Shown in pieces: positions 52,694 through 61,259 of a DNA stretch of 64,000 bases. The translations under genes and the position numbers were made by a program. Origin of the DNA: JASDSY01 sp041441465. GTDB taxonomy: Bacteria > Muiribacteriota > UBA9980. Position 1 is the first letter of the stretch; each line of letters opens with the position of its first letter. The stretch lies in contig JASDSY010000001.1 of the NCBI GenBank assembly GCA_041441465.1, positions 62,001-126,000 on the forward strand, read 5' to 3'. Below the pieces are notes generated by a model. The model searched no databases and had not been told where the DNA came from. It saw only the letters and a program-made list of their open reading frames with translations.

Positions 52694-53320
52694 ATGATTA
52701 ACATCAACCCGGCCCAAATGAGTTTCACGATAGTTTTTCTTTTTCTTCTTTCGGTCATTTCTCTCGCATTTTATCTTGAAAGGTTATTTTTACTTATTAA
52801 AATAGCGGCTAAGACAATTTCCGAAATTAAGGCCATAAGCATTGCCGCCGAGCAGGTTAACGACTGTAAAAATTCCGGGAGTATTTCAAGCGAAGAGTTT
52901 TTTAAAAAAAATCCCGAATTAATGAACATAACTTCACACGGTTCCGGAGCGAATCTGTCGTCGTTTATATTTAATTATAATATTGAATTTGACGGCTTAA
53001 TAGAATCGTTAAAAATTTCCATAATGAAGCTCGGCTCGATAGCGGCCCTGGCACCTTATATCGGGCTTTTCGGAACCGTTCTCGGCATAATGGAAGCATT
53101 CTCAGACATAGCCAGAACAGGCACATCGAACTTCGCTTATGTTTCCAAAGGTATATCCGAAGCACTGACCGCCACCGCAGTAGGCCTGTTTCTGGCTGTA
53201 ACCGCCTCTTTTTTTTACAACCATCTTCTGGCCAAAATTAAAAATATTCAAAACATCAAAGATGTTTCCGTCGAAAAAATAAATCATATTATAGAATCAA
53301 GATGTGGTAAAAATGCGTAA
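52694..53320 (+). CDS. exbB: ExbB/TolQ-family proton channel subunit
   Basis: 208 residues. Three hydrophobic helices, at about 10-32, 110-135 and 150-175. The signature LGSIAALAPYIGLFGTVLGIMEAFSDIA and SKGISEALTATAVGLFLAVTASFFYN contains the conserved Thr/Glu region of the proton channel. It forms the inner-membrane pentamer that, with ExbD, drives TonB. It overlaps the exbD frame by 8 nt if ExbD starts at 53313. Together with exbD and tonB it should energise the receptor at 44769. Confidence 0.92.
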   Translation: MININPAQMSFTIVFLFLLSVISLAFYLERLFLLIKIAAKTISEIKAISIAAEQVNDCKNSGSISSEEFFKKNPELMNITSHGSGANLSSFIFNYNIEFDGLIESLKISIMKLGSIAALAPYIGLFGTVLGIMEAFSDIARTGTSNFAYVSKGISEALTATAVGLFLAVTASFFYNHLLAKIKNIQNIKDVSVEKINHIIESRCGKNA

Positions 53321-53747
53321 ATTAACAAAAAAATCAAACGATGACGATTTTTTTGCGTCAATTAACATAACACCGTTTACCGATGTAGTGCTTGTGCTTT
53401 TAATCATATTTATGGTGGCGGCACCGCAAATTCCGCGCAATGCCATGCAGGTAACCCTGCCGAGTTCATCCGAAAAATCTACCGTAATTATAGAGCCGGA
53501 CCCTAAAGTGAACGAAATAATCGTATTAAATTCAACAGAAGTAGTCATAAACAGCGATACGCTCGAAACGTCAGCCGCCGCAAAACACATTGCAGCTTTA
53601 AAATCGCAGTCAGCTACTTCCGAAATCTACGCTCTATCGGCAAAAAATGATTCGTCATATCAGGATGTAATAAAAATTCTCGATATTTTTAAACAGGCGG
53701 GTATTGAAAATATTGTCTTAAGAACCGAGATAAAACCGCAGTTATAA
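53313..53747 (+). CDS. exbD: ExbD/TolR-family motor subunit
   Basis: About 144 residues from the ATG at 53313; a GTG at 53304 is the alternative. INITPFTDVVLVLLIIFMVAAP carries the essential membrane Asp. The periplasmic domain (IVLNSTEVVINSD ... IYALSAKNDSSYQDVIKILDIFKQAGIENIVL) is typical. It couples proton flow through ExbB to TonB. Translationally coupled to exbB. Confidence 0.92.
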   Translation: MRKLTKKSNDDDFFASINITPFTDVVLVLLIIFMVAAPQIPRNAMQVTLPSSSEKSTVIIEPDPKVNEIIVLNSTEVVINSDTLETSAAAKHIAALKSQSATSEIYALSAKNDSSYQDVIKILDIFKQAGIENIVLRTEIKPQL

Positions 53748-53796
53748 CAATAAACCGAGGAATGTAAATTATCAGTATTATAAAAGCTCAACGGCC

Positions 53797-54807
53797 ATGA
53801 ATATGAATATAATTAATAACAATTCAAATAAACTAATAAACCAAAAATTTAAATTTCTGCTGCTTATATATTCAATTTTAATACATGCCGCAGTTTTTTT
53901 CATTTTCGCCGCCGCCTTGAAAAACGCTCAGGCTAAAAGCGAGAATACAATTACGCTTAACGGCATACCGAAAGTTTCTTATTCCGCCAGGCTTTCACTC
54001 AACGACCGCAAAGGCAATACTTACGACAAAACTAAGAACAATGACGATTTCGACTTAAAAGCTGCCCGTCAGGCTATAAATGAAGGACTTTCCAGATTAA
54101 CGAAATATCAAGATAAACTTAAAAATATTTCCAGTGATATTTCATCGTCATTAAAAGTTCAAAAGAATAAATTTAAGATTGAAAAAAATAACATCGCCGA
54201 ACCAGTTAAACCAATTCCTTTAACAAAAAAAATAAAACTCGAAGGGCTAAATGAAAAAGTGAAACCTGCCGCCACGAAATTAAAACCAACCGCCCCAAAA
54301 TTCGACACGGCAGAAGAAAGCACGGATATATCAGACCCGGGTTCCGCCGGGCAGCCCTCAGCCGGAATAACTAACAATACGGCGGCCGTTTCCGGTTCCG
54401 GCTCATCCGGCGCCGTCAAAGAATCTTATGGAAATCTATCTGGTACGCTCAACCACGGCTCTGAAGTTGCCGGCGCTCCCTGCGGAATCAAGGACCCTGA
54501 AATAATAGCGTCAAAAATGGATATTTTCAAAGCTTTTGTCAGTTCCAAAATAAAGAGAAATTTAAAATATCCCCAAAACTGTCGTAAATTAGGCATTGAA
54601 GGCAGCGTCAAACTGCAATTTTCAATAAAAAACGACGGTACTCTGGAAGGAACAAAAATAATCGCCTCCGCGCAAAATGCCGATATGGATAACGCCGCAC
54701 TGGATGCTTTAAAATCCAGCGAGCCTTTCGTGCCGTTTCCAGAGGAACTTAAAAATAAGGAAATAACATTTATAATACCTTTGAATTATAAGCTCGAAGA
54801 TGACTGA
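53797..54807 (+). CDS. tonB: TonB-family energy transducer
   Basis: 336 residues. An N-terminal anchor helix (about 20-42) with LIHAAVFFIFAAAL includes a His in the helix as in TonB. A long periplasmic linker rich in Lys/Pro/Ser follows (45-230). The C-terminal TonB fold is at about 245-333: KIKRNLKYPQNCRKLGIEGSVKLQFSIKNDGTLEGTKII and LDALKSSEPFVPFPEELKN. It transmits ExbBD energy to outer-membrane receptors. It is 49 nt after exbD in the same operon. The linker lacks the classic Pro-Lys/Pro-Glu repeat. Confidence 0.9.
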   Translation: MNMNIINNNSNKLINQKFKFLLLIYSILIHAAVFFIFAAALKNAQAKSENTITLNGIPKVSYSARLSLNDRKGNTYDKTKNNDDFDLKAARQAINEGLSRLTKYQDKLKNISSDISSSLKVQKNKFKIEKNNIAEPVKPIPLTKKIKLEGLNEKVKPAATKLKPTAPKFDTAEESTDISDPGSAGQPSAGITNNTAAVSGSGSSGAVKESYGNLSGTLNHGSEVAGAPCGIKDPEIIASKMDIFKAFVSSKIKRNLKYPQNCRKLGIEGSVKLQFSIKNDGTLEGTKIIASAQNADMDNAALDALKSSEPFVPFPEELKNKEITFIIPLNYKLEDD

Positions 54808-54852
54808 AAACAATAGAAAACATAATATAATAAATTCTTTTCACTTTTTTTA

Positions 54853-54881
54853 TTGTTTTTTTTCCTATTAAAAGTTATAAT
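54853..54881 (+). promoter_or_regulatory. Promoter for the second XRE-cupin gene
   Basis: TTGTTT (54853-54858), 17 nt spacer, consensus TATAAT (54876-54881). Confidence 0.65.
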
Positions 54882-54907
54882 ATATAAAAAAATAAATGGT
54901 GGTTTTT

Positions 54908-55462
54908 ATGAATATTGGTTATTTTTTAAAAAAAATCAGGCTTGATAAAAAAGTTACTTTGACGGAAGTCGCAAATAAAATTAATCTTACGGCAAGCCTT
55001 TTATCGCAAATTGAAAACGGTAAAATCTCTCCGTCTTTGAATTCGCTGGAAGCTATTTTAGGCTATTACAGAATGAACTTATGCGACTTTTTCAAGCAGG
55101 TGGAGCAAAAAAAATACTTAATAGCCAGGGATAAGGACACTGAAACCCTTGAAGACCCGCCGAATGGCATAAAATATACGTTATTAGCGTCAAAGCTTGA
55201 AAATAACACTCTCGAGTCTTATTTAATCGAATTAAACCCTGAAGCCAAGATATCGGTCCGACCTGCATCTGCCGCTGAAAACAGCGAAAGGTTTATATGG
55301 ATACTCGATGGCAGCGTTGAAATTAAACTTGAAGACGAAAATTTAAAACTAGATAAAAATGATTCATTAAATTTTAAAGCTCATATGTGCTGCGAGATAA
55401 AAAATTTACTCACAGGTCAAAATTCAGTTTTATTCATCAACGGCATACCGGGAATATTCTAG
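54908..55462 (+). CDS. XRE-family regulator with cupin domain (paralogue of 9903)
   Basis: 184 residues from the ATG at 54908, chosen because it aligns with the paralogue (MNIGYFLKKIRL against MKIGSLLKKLRL) and follows GGTGG; an ATG at 54896 adds four residues. The helix-turn-helix LTEVANKINLTASLLSQIENGKISPSLNSLEAIL is nearly identical to that of the first copy. The cupin (SERFIWILDGSVEIKLEDENLKLDKNDSLNFKAHMCCEIKN) is more diverged. Shared recognition helices suggest overlapping operators with different ligands. It precedes the membrane TPR gene, which has its own promoter. Confidence 0.88.
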   Translation: MNIGYFLKKIRLDKKVTLTEVANKINLTASLLSQIENGKISPSLNSLEAILGYYRMNLCDFFKQVEQKKYLIARDKDTETLEDPPNGIKYTLLASKLENNTLESYLIELNPEAKISVRPASAAENSERFIWILDGSVEIKLEDENLKLDKNDSLNFKAHMCCEIKNLLTGQNSVLFINGIPGIF

Positions 55463-55479
55463 TTATCGAATGTTTCTGA

Positions 55480-55507
55480 TTGACAACATTTTTTATTATT
55501 ATAAAAT
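55480..55507 (+). promoter_or_regulatory. Promoter for the membrane TPR/coiled-coil gene
   Basis: Consensus TTGACA (55480-55485), 16 nt spacer, TAAAAT (55502-55507). The TTG that opens the longest reading frame is the first part of this -35 box, so translation must begin later, at 55528. Confidence 0.7.
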
Positions 55508-55527
55508 TTTTATATAATTGGATAAAA

Positions 55528-57516
55528 ATGCAAAATACGACACCTGAAATAAATTTAGAAGAATCAATTGATTTTCTTCAAATAAAAGCTCAAAGAAAAA
55601 TTATCAATGACATAGTTTTCAAATCAGGAACGTTAATCGGGTCAATTGATAAGATAATAACATTTTTCATTGACCGCATGTTCGACCAGGATTTTTTCAT
55701 AAAATCACTAACCCAGAAAAAAAAGATTCCGGAAAAAATCATAAAAATTAAAAGTTCCATTTTTAAAAGACTCGTCCGCGCAAGCCTCAGCGAACCTGTT
55801 ATAAAGGAATTACTTCACAGTATATCACAAAATCCTTATAAATTGCTGGTAATATCGAATTACGCTTTTATCGAGCATATTTTTTGGCTTGACTGCGATT
55901 TTTCATACGAATTAAAAAATTACAGAGCCATGGAAACTTCAGACAAGCAAATCATCGAATCGCAAAAATACCGCCGGCGCGCCGAAGAATTTTATAAAAA
56001 AGGCCATATCGACGATGCTTATTATGAATTTAAAGAAGCTGAAATTTTAAATTTAAATGATTTCACAATAACATTTCAACTTGCCCTTATATATTTTTTT
56101 GAAAAACTCGATTATAAAAAAGCAATTGAATATTTTGAAAAATCAGCCGTATTATCCAGCGGCCACTCGAGCCAGATATTCATTTACTCTAAAATATTAA
56201 AAAGTCTTATCCTGAGGTTTGTAGCATTCTTGAAACGCGACCTGAAAATGTTGAATGAAGCGTATGAATGCGCACTCGAAGGGTATCGTATCGATCCGAA
56301 TTATAATTTTTCGAAATATGCCATAATCCAATGTCAGATAGCGTTATCACTTACTCCGGAAAGCGTCGACGAAGCTCTCTCTTCAATCCAGAAACTTATC
56401 TCGGAAGATAAAATGTACGCCATACAGGGAATTTATGATCATGTTTTCGACAATGTCATCGAAACTTTAGAAAAAATGCTTAATGATGTTATCAATGACC
56501 TTGAAATAGACTGCGAATATAATTTCGCCGAAATGAAAAAAATATTTGAAGCGCTCAATAATCAAAATAAATTTATGACAGATCCATCCAGGGCATTCAA
56601 TGCTCACAAAGAATTTCAAAATTTAAAAAACCGCGCCACCAGCAAGACATATTTTGATTATAAACATATAGCCTTAAAATCAAATATTTTAATGAATGAA
56701 CTTCACGAAATCCAAACCGATGTAAACAGGAATAAATATATTAACGACGTCAGGGAATTTACCGAAAAATTAATACCTGAATATAACAAAGATTTAAAAG
56801 AGGTTATGGCGCCTTATGCGCAGCTGCAGCAAAAGCTCGATAAATTAACAAAAGAAAAAGAAAAAATATTGGAACTGTTTCCGTTAATTCAAAAGAATAA
56901 ATTTGTTAATTTATCCGGCACACAGGTTACGGAAGGTGTAAAAAATGGCGGTTCGGCCGAATCCGCGATCGCTGGCGAAGCGCCTGAAATCGCTGGAAGC
57001 ACCCCTTCAAACACGGAAGAAAACGCTGAAAAAAAAGAAAAAGAAGAACAGGAAAGACAAAAACGAATAGAGGCGGCTAAACTCGAACGTGAAGCAGTTA
57101 TAAAAAGCGAAACATTCTGGAAAACCTTTAAACCCAAGTTAAATTATTCTCTGCTTGCAGTTTTTATATTACTGACATTCATTTATTTTAATTTTTTTGA
57201 CGTCGAAAATTATATATTGACTATTTTCACTTCATTAATAATTTTTTCATTCATACCGTTATACAGCGTTATAATAATAAGAACGTATTTTTTCATCAAA
57301 CAGGAAAGGTTCGAGAATATTAAGCGTGAAATTAATCAGATTAATTTCAAATTAAGCATACATGCACCTGATATAGTAAAAGTCCAGGAAGCTAACCAAA
57401 ATAAATACGCTTCCATTATACAGGAAAAGTTTCCGGCCATAGACGAAACAGCCTCAAAAAAATGTTTAAATGCAATATTAAATAAAACACCCGACAAATT
57501 AAAAAATATTATTTAA
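55528..57516 (+). CDS. Large TPR/coiled-coil protein with C-terminal membrane hairpin
   Basis: About 662 residues from the ATG at 55528. Residues about 140-250 contain TPR-like pairs (YRRRAEEFYKKGHIDDAYYEFKEAE, LALIYFFEKLDYKKAIEYFEKSAV). The centre is helical. Residues about 410-445 are coiled coil (KLDKLTKEKEKILELF), and a Ser/Glu/Lys-rich stretch follows. Two hydrophobic segments (about 545-590: LLAVFILLTFIYFNFF and IFTSLIIFSFIPLYSVIIII-like) form a membrane hairpin near the C-terminus, leaving most of the protein cytoplasmic. No family recognised. A small membrane protein follows after 27 nt. Probably a scaffold; function unknown. Confidence 0.6.
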   Translation: MQNTTPEINLEESIDFLQIKAQRKIINDIVFKSGTLIGSIDKIITFFIDRMFDQDFFIKSLTQKKKIPEKIIKIKSSIFKRLVRASLSEPVIKELLHSISQNPYKLLVISNYAFIEHIFWLDCDFSYELKNYRAMETSDKQIIESQKYRRRAEEFYKKGHIDDAYYEFKEAEILNLNDFTITFQLALIYFFEKLDYKKAIEYFEKSAVLSSGHSSQIFIYSKILKSLILRFVAFLKRDLKMLNEAYECALEGYRIDPNYNFSKYAIIQCQIALSLTPESVDEALSSIQKLISEDKMYAIQGIYDHVFDNVIETLEKMLNDVINDLEIDCEYNFAEMKKIFEALNNQNKFMTDPSRAFNAHKEFQNLKNRATSKTYFDYKHIALKSNILMNELHEIQTDVNRNKYINDVREFTEKLIPEYNKDLKEVMAPYAQLQQKLDKLTKEKEKILELFPLIQKNKFVNLSGTQVTEGVKNGGSAESAIAGEAPEIAGSTPSNTEENAEKKEKEEQERQKRIEAAKLEREAVIKSETFWKTFKPKLNYSLLAVFILLTFIYFNFFDVENYILTIFTSLIIFSFIPLYSVIIIRTYFFIKQERFENIKREINQINFKLSIHAPDIVKVQEANQNKYASIIQEKFPAIDETASKKCLNAILNKTPDKLKNII

Positions 57517-57543
57517 CTTTTTATATAAAAAGGAATTTTAACA

Positions 57544-57774
57544 ATGAACTCGCTCATAAAATTCGGGAAATTACCCGCCCAAATATGGTTTAAAACCTCA
57601 TATATCTCTTACCGTTTGCTGTTAAAATTTTTAAAACTTTTTTTACGCATTTTAAGATTTTCAGCACGGTCTCTCGACAAAGTGAATGCTGATTCATCAT
57701 TATTCGCGGCGCTTTTTTTCGGAGCGGCAATTTACCTTTACGGCAATAAATTTAATCCAAATAAAAAACAATAA
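57544..57774 (+). CDS. Small basic membrane-associated protein
   Basis: 76 residues. Residues 15-45 are amphipathic and Arg/Lys/Leu-rich (YRLLLKFLKLFLRILRFSARS). Residues 53-66 (FAALFFGAAIYLYG) are a short hydrophobic segment. No family recognised. AAGGAA precedes the ATG, and the gene is 27 nt after the membrane TPR gene, so the two are probably co-transcribed and may interact in the membrane. Confidence 0.55.
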   Translation: MNSLIKFGKLPAQIWFKTSYISYRLLLKFLKLFLRILRFSARSLDKVNADSSLFAALFFGAAIYLYGNKFNPNKKQ

Positions 57775-57807
57775 ATGGCAGTTTAAAAACTATAAACCGC
57801 CATTTAT
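57771..57807 (+). terminator. Hairpin at the end of the TPR transcript
   Basis: ATAAATGGC and GTTTA pair with TAAAC and GCCATTTAT around a short loop. The stem includes the stop codon of the small gene. The tail is only moderately T-rich. Confidence 0.6.
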
Positions 57808-57847
57808 ATTTAAATTTTCTATTTAATTTAATTTTTTTATTGATCGG

Positions 57848-59032
57848 CTATTTTACTATCGCACCTATAAGCTGCGATATTTTTTCAGCTTCGAAAGGTT
57901 TTTCAAGAAACCCTATAGCGCCGGCTTCAAGAGATTTTTGTTTTTTCTGTTCCTGCAGCGAAGCTGAGATCATCAATATCGGAATATCAGCATATTCAGG
58001 TTTTTCTTTTAAAGTGCGGCAAATTGTTATGCCGTCCGATTCGAGCATGTTTATATCCAGGAGGATCAATCCAAAATCCTTGTGTTCGGCCAGAGTTTTA
58101 TACATATCCTGGGCCGAATAAGCCACGATTACATTGTAATCGCTTTCCAGCAATGTCTTAAGCAGTCCCACGCAGTCAGGATCGTCATCGGCGATCAATA
58201 TCTTTTTATGCCCCGAAACCAGCGCGGCCTGTCCTTCCAGCGATGCCATCTCAATAAATGCCGGAAATTCCATTTTAAGCACGGCTTCGTTGGTGCCTGC
58301 GTCCACAATACATATACTGCCTCTATGCATTTTTATGATTTCAGTTATCATGGATAGTTCGACGCTTATTCCTGGAGGATTAATTCCCATAGGCGCGTCA
58401 TTGTCAGAATATGAATTTAAAAATTTTATCACATTTTCATTGGCAAGATCGCCGCCGATATTTTTTATTGTAATTATAACTTTATTTACGCCTGTTTCGA
58501 AACAAACGTCAACATGTTGATTTTCAGTTTTTGATTTTATGACGGAATCAATCAAATGCGAAAGTACAAAACTTACCTGTGAATAATCGCCATTTATAAA
58601 TGCCGGCATTTTATGATTTAAATTAATCTCGACTTTTTTTTCAATGCATTTTCCGGCAAGCGCCGCAATAACTTCCTGAATAACGTTTGTAACATCTAAT
58701 TTCCTGATATTTTGCGACTCTGTAAAATTTTGAACTTTTGAGAACGCGGACAACTCGTCAATCAAAACCAACATTTTATCAACATTTTTCAATACAATCG
58801 AAAGGGCTTTATTTTGTTTTTCATTTACTTCGCCCATTTTACCTTTGTATACAAGCTCGGTATAGCCGCGGATCGATGCGAGCGGAGTACGCAATTCATG
58901 GCATAAGCTTTCCAATAAATCGCTTTTTATGCTGTCAATCTTTCTAAGTTCTTTTTTTATTCTTTCTAATTCTGAATTTTGCTTGTTAATACCTTCGTCA
59001 ACGTTAAGGTTTTGTTCTGCCATATTATGCAC
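57848..59032 (-). CDS. Hybrid histidine kinase/receiver with degenerate ATP-binding domain
   Basis: 394 residues, cytoplasmic, no input domain beyond a short coiled coil. The H box LLESLCHELRTPLASIRGY (about 35-53) keeps the phospho-acceptor His. The ATPase domain is eroded: the N box reads LSHLIDSVIKS with no conserved Asn, the DxGxG box reads NIGGDLAN, and the GxGxG lid is NPPGISVELSM. The C-terminal receiver is intact: ADDDPD, LILLDINMLESDG (phospho-Asp) and FLEKPFE (Lys). The protein may be a pseudokinase that accepts or relays phosphate from another kinase. It is not operonic with its neighbours. Confidence 0.82.
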   Translation of the reverse strand: MHNMAEQNLNVDEGINKQNSELERIKKELRKIDSIKSDLLESLCHELRTPLASIRGYTELVYKGKMGEVNEKQNKALSIVLKNVDKMLVLIDELSAFSKVQNFTESQNIRKLDVTNVIQEVIAALAGKCIEKKVEINLNHKMPAFINGDYSQVSFVLSHLIDSVIKSKTENQHVDVCFETGVNKVIITIKNIGGDLANENVIKFLNSYSDNDAPMGINPPGISVELSMITEIIKMHRGSICIVDAGTNEAVLKMEFPAFIEMASLEGQAALVSGHKKILIADDDPDCVGLLKTLLESDYNVIVAYSAQDMYKTLAEHKDFGLILLDINMLESDGITICRTLKEKPEYADIPILMISASLQEQKKQKSLEAGAIGFLEKPFEAEKISQLIGAIVK

Positions 59033-59164
59033 ACCTCAATAAATTCAATCTTAAAAATAACTTTAATTCGGTTGAATTATAGTAAAAATTATCTTATTTG
59101 TCAATTAAAATTTAGCGTTTTTAAATTAAAAAAACGACATGAAGCAAACAAAAGCCATGAAAAA

Positions 59165-60379
59165 TCATTCATAACGTAATGCTACAACGCAGTCTAAATT
59201 TGACGCTTTATTAGCCGGATAAATTCCAAAAAATAACCCGACCGCAATTGAAAAGCCAAGTGAAAGGACAATAGAATTTACGGAAATCGTAGTGGTCCAG
59301 CCGCCTACGTAAGATATGGCTTGAGAAATTAAAAAACCGCCGCAGATGCCGCCGATTCCGCCTATAAGGCATAATACTATGGATTCTATCAAAAATTGCA
59401 TTAATATGTCATTTTTCATGGCGCCGAGAGCTTTTCGCAAACCGATTTCACGCGTACGCTCGGTAACTGAAACAAGCATTATATTCATAATTCCTATACC
59501 GCCCACCAGAAGAGATATAAACGCGATACCGCCGAGCAGCAGAGTGAATGTATTCGTTATTTCGCTCATTTGATTTAATATTTCGGTCTGTTTTCTTATC
59601 GTAAAATCATCATCATTGGCATTTGAAATTTTATGCCTTTTTCTTAAAAGTTCGCTGACCTGTTTTTCAGCGTTATCCATTTCGTCGGCGCTTATAACCT
59701 GGGCATTTATGTTGCGAAGGTATTTAATGCCGAAAATCCTGGATTGAAAGGTAGTAATAGGGACCATAACAACGTCATCGTTATCCATGGGCCCTGACTG
59801 GCCTTTAGATTCCAGAACGCCAACTACCGTGAAAGGAATACGGTTAATAAGTATCTCCTTGCCGACAGGCTCCGAATTAAAAAATAAATTATCGCAAACT
59901 GTCTGGCCTATTACAGCTACCTTGCGCTGAACAATTACGTCGGAGGTTGTAAAAAAATGGCCTTTAGCTATTTTGGCATTCCTTACAATCGGATAGTGCG
60001 GAGTGGTACCGGTAACCTGTGTCATGGAGTTTTGGTTACCAGCCTTTATTTTAGCGTTTTTTGAAGACTCAGGCGCGACATACGCGATTGAAGGGCAATT
60101 AGCTTCTATAGCTAACGCATCATCATAAATAAGCGTCTGAATGGAACCCATGCCGTGTCCGCCCATGCCGACTTTCAATTGTCCTGGCATTACAATTAAC
60201 AAATTTGTCCCCATTCCTTCAATAGACTTGGTAACGACGCTCTTAGCGCCCTCGCCTATCGAGATCATGGCGACAACTGAAGCGACGCCGATGACAATGC
60301 CAAGCATCGTCAGCGCCGAACGCATTTTATTCGCCGCCAGGCTTATAAATGATACCCGAAACAATTCTTTATAGTCCAT
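59165..60379 (-). CDS. MacB-type ABC transporter permease (FtsX family)
   Basis: 404 residues. The N-terminal KMRSALTMLGIVIGVASVVAMISIGEGAKSVV is the MacB/FtsX first helix and its flank. A large periplasmic domain follows (about 45-270). The C-terminal three helices start with LLGGIAFISLLVGGIGIMNIMLVSVTERTREIGLRKALGA, the FtsX signature, which also carries the ATPase contact. Unlike E. coli MacB the ATPase is a separate protein, encoded 53 nt upstream. It transduces ATP hydrolysis to push substrate through MacA and TolC. Substrate not inferable (peptide, antibiotic or lipoprotein). Confidence 0.92.
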   Translation of the reverse strand: MDYKELFRVSFISLAANKMRSALTMLGIVIGVASVVAMISIGEGAKSVVTKSIEGMGTNLLIVMPGQLKVGMGGHGMGSIQTLIYDDALAIEANCPSIAYVAPESSKNAKIKAGNQNSMTQVTGTTPHYPIVRNAKIAKGHFFTTSDVIVQRKVAVIGQTVCDNLFFNSEPVGKEILINRIPFTVVGVLESKGQSGPMDNDDVVMVPITTFQSRIFGIKYLRNINAQVISADEMDNAEKQVSELLRKRHKISNANDDDFTIRKQTEILNQMSEITNTFTLLLGGIAFISLLVGGIGIMNIMLVSVTERTREIGLRKALGAMKNDILMQFLIESIVLCLIGGIGGICGGFLISQAISYVGGWTTTISVNSIVLSLGFSIAVGLFFGIYPANKASNLDCVVALRYE

Positions 60380-60432
60380 CTCTGCACCAGCACATTAAAA
60401 TTATTAAAAAGGTCGGCATATTAAACTTTTGT

Positions 60433-61194
60433 TCAGTTATGCGAAGCCTGCGACACTGCAATCAGTTCCGCCAGAACCTTGCGGGCGTTCAAAATATTAG
60501 CGACTTTTCTGTCGGCTACGATTTTGCCGTCCTTAAACACCACGTTACGCTTGCAATGTTGAGCGACATCCGGCTCGTGAGTTACAATCACAATAGTTAT
60601 ACCCTTCTGGTTCAAGTCCTGAAATATGCTCAATATTTCTTCGGACGCTTTCGAATCGAGATTACCTGTCGGCTCGTCAGCTAATATTATCGCCGGATCG
60701 TTCACGAGCGACCGGGCGATTGCCACTCTCTGCTGCTGGCCGCCAGATAATTCATTCGGCATATGGTATATACGTTCGCCTAGCCCTACCGCTTCTAAAG
60801 CTTTCCTTGCGCGTTCCTCGCGTTCGGCAACCGGCACTTTAGCGTATATCATCGGCAGTTCAACATTTTTCAGAGCTGAAGTTCTGGCAAGTAAATTGAA
60901 TGTTTGAAAAACAAATCCTATTTTTTTATTCCTTACCGCCGCAAGCTCATTTTCAGTCATCTGCGCTACGTCGGCGCCGTCAAGGAAATAATTCCCAGAC
61001 GTCGGCTTATCAAGACATCCCAAAACATTCATCATGGTAGTTTTCCCGGATCCGGACGGCCCCATTATCGCCACCAGCTCGGATTCCATTATTGAAAAAT
61101 TAACGCCGTTCAAGGCGTTAACTTTTATCTTGCCCGTATCGTAAATCTTAAATAAATTTTTAATTTCTATTACAGCTTTTGAATCAGAGCTCAT
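60433..61194 (-). CDS. MacB/LolD-type ABC transporter ATPase
   Basis: 253 residues. Walker A GPSGSGKTT, Q loop FVFQTFNLLART, signature LSGGQQQRVAIARSLV, Walker B AIILADEPTGNLD and switch His in IVTHEP are intact. The sequence is typical of the LolD/MacB class that partners with FtsX-type permeases. It lies between the adaptor gene (65 nt upstream) and the permease (53 nt downstream) in one operon. The C-terminal extension (RKVANILNARKVLAELIAVSQ) is longer than usual. Confidence 0.95.
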   Translation of the reverse strand: MSSDSKAVIEIKNLFKIYDTGKIKVNALNGVNFSIMESELVAIMGPSGSGKTTMMNVLGCLDKPTSGNYFLDGADVAQMTENELAAVRNKKIGFVFQTFNLLARTSALKNVELPMIYAKVPVAEREERARKALEAVGLGERIYHMPNELSGGQQQRVAIARSLVNDPAIILADEPTGNLDSKASEEILSIFQDLNQKGITIVIVTHEPDVAQHCKRNVVFKDGKIVADRKVANILNARKVLAELIAVSQASHN

Positions 61195-61259
61195 TTATTT
61201 ACTCCCAATTATTTACTCTCACTACAACTTAAGTCAAATTAAAATCGCCGGACACCTCA

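Noticed and set aside
55480..55527. TTG start adding 16 residues to the membrane TPR protein
   Set aside because: The TTG belongs to a TTGACA -35 box; transcription would begin after it.
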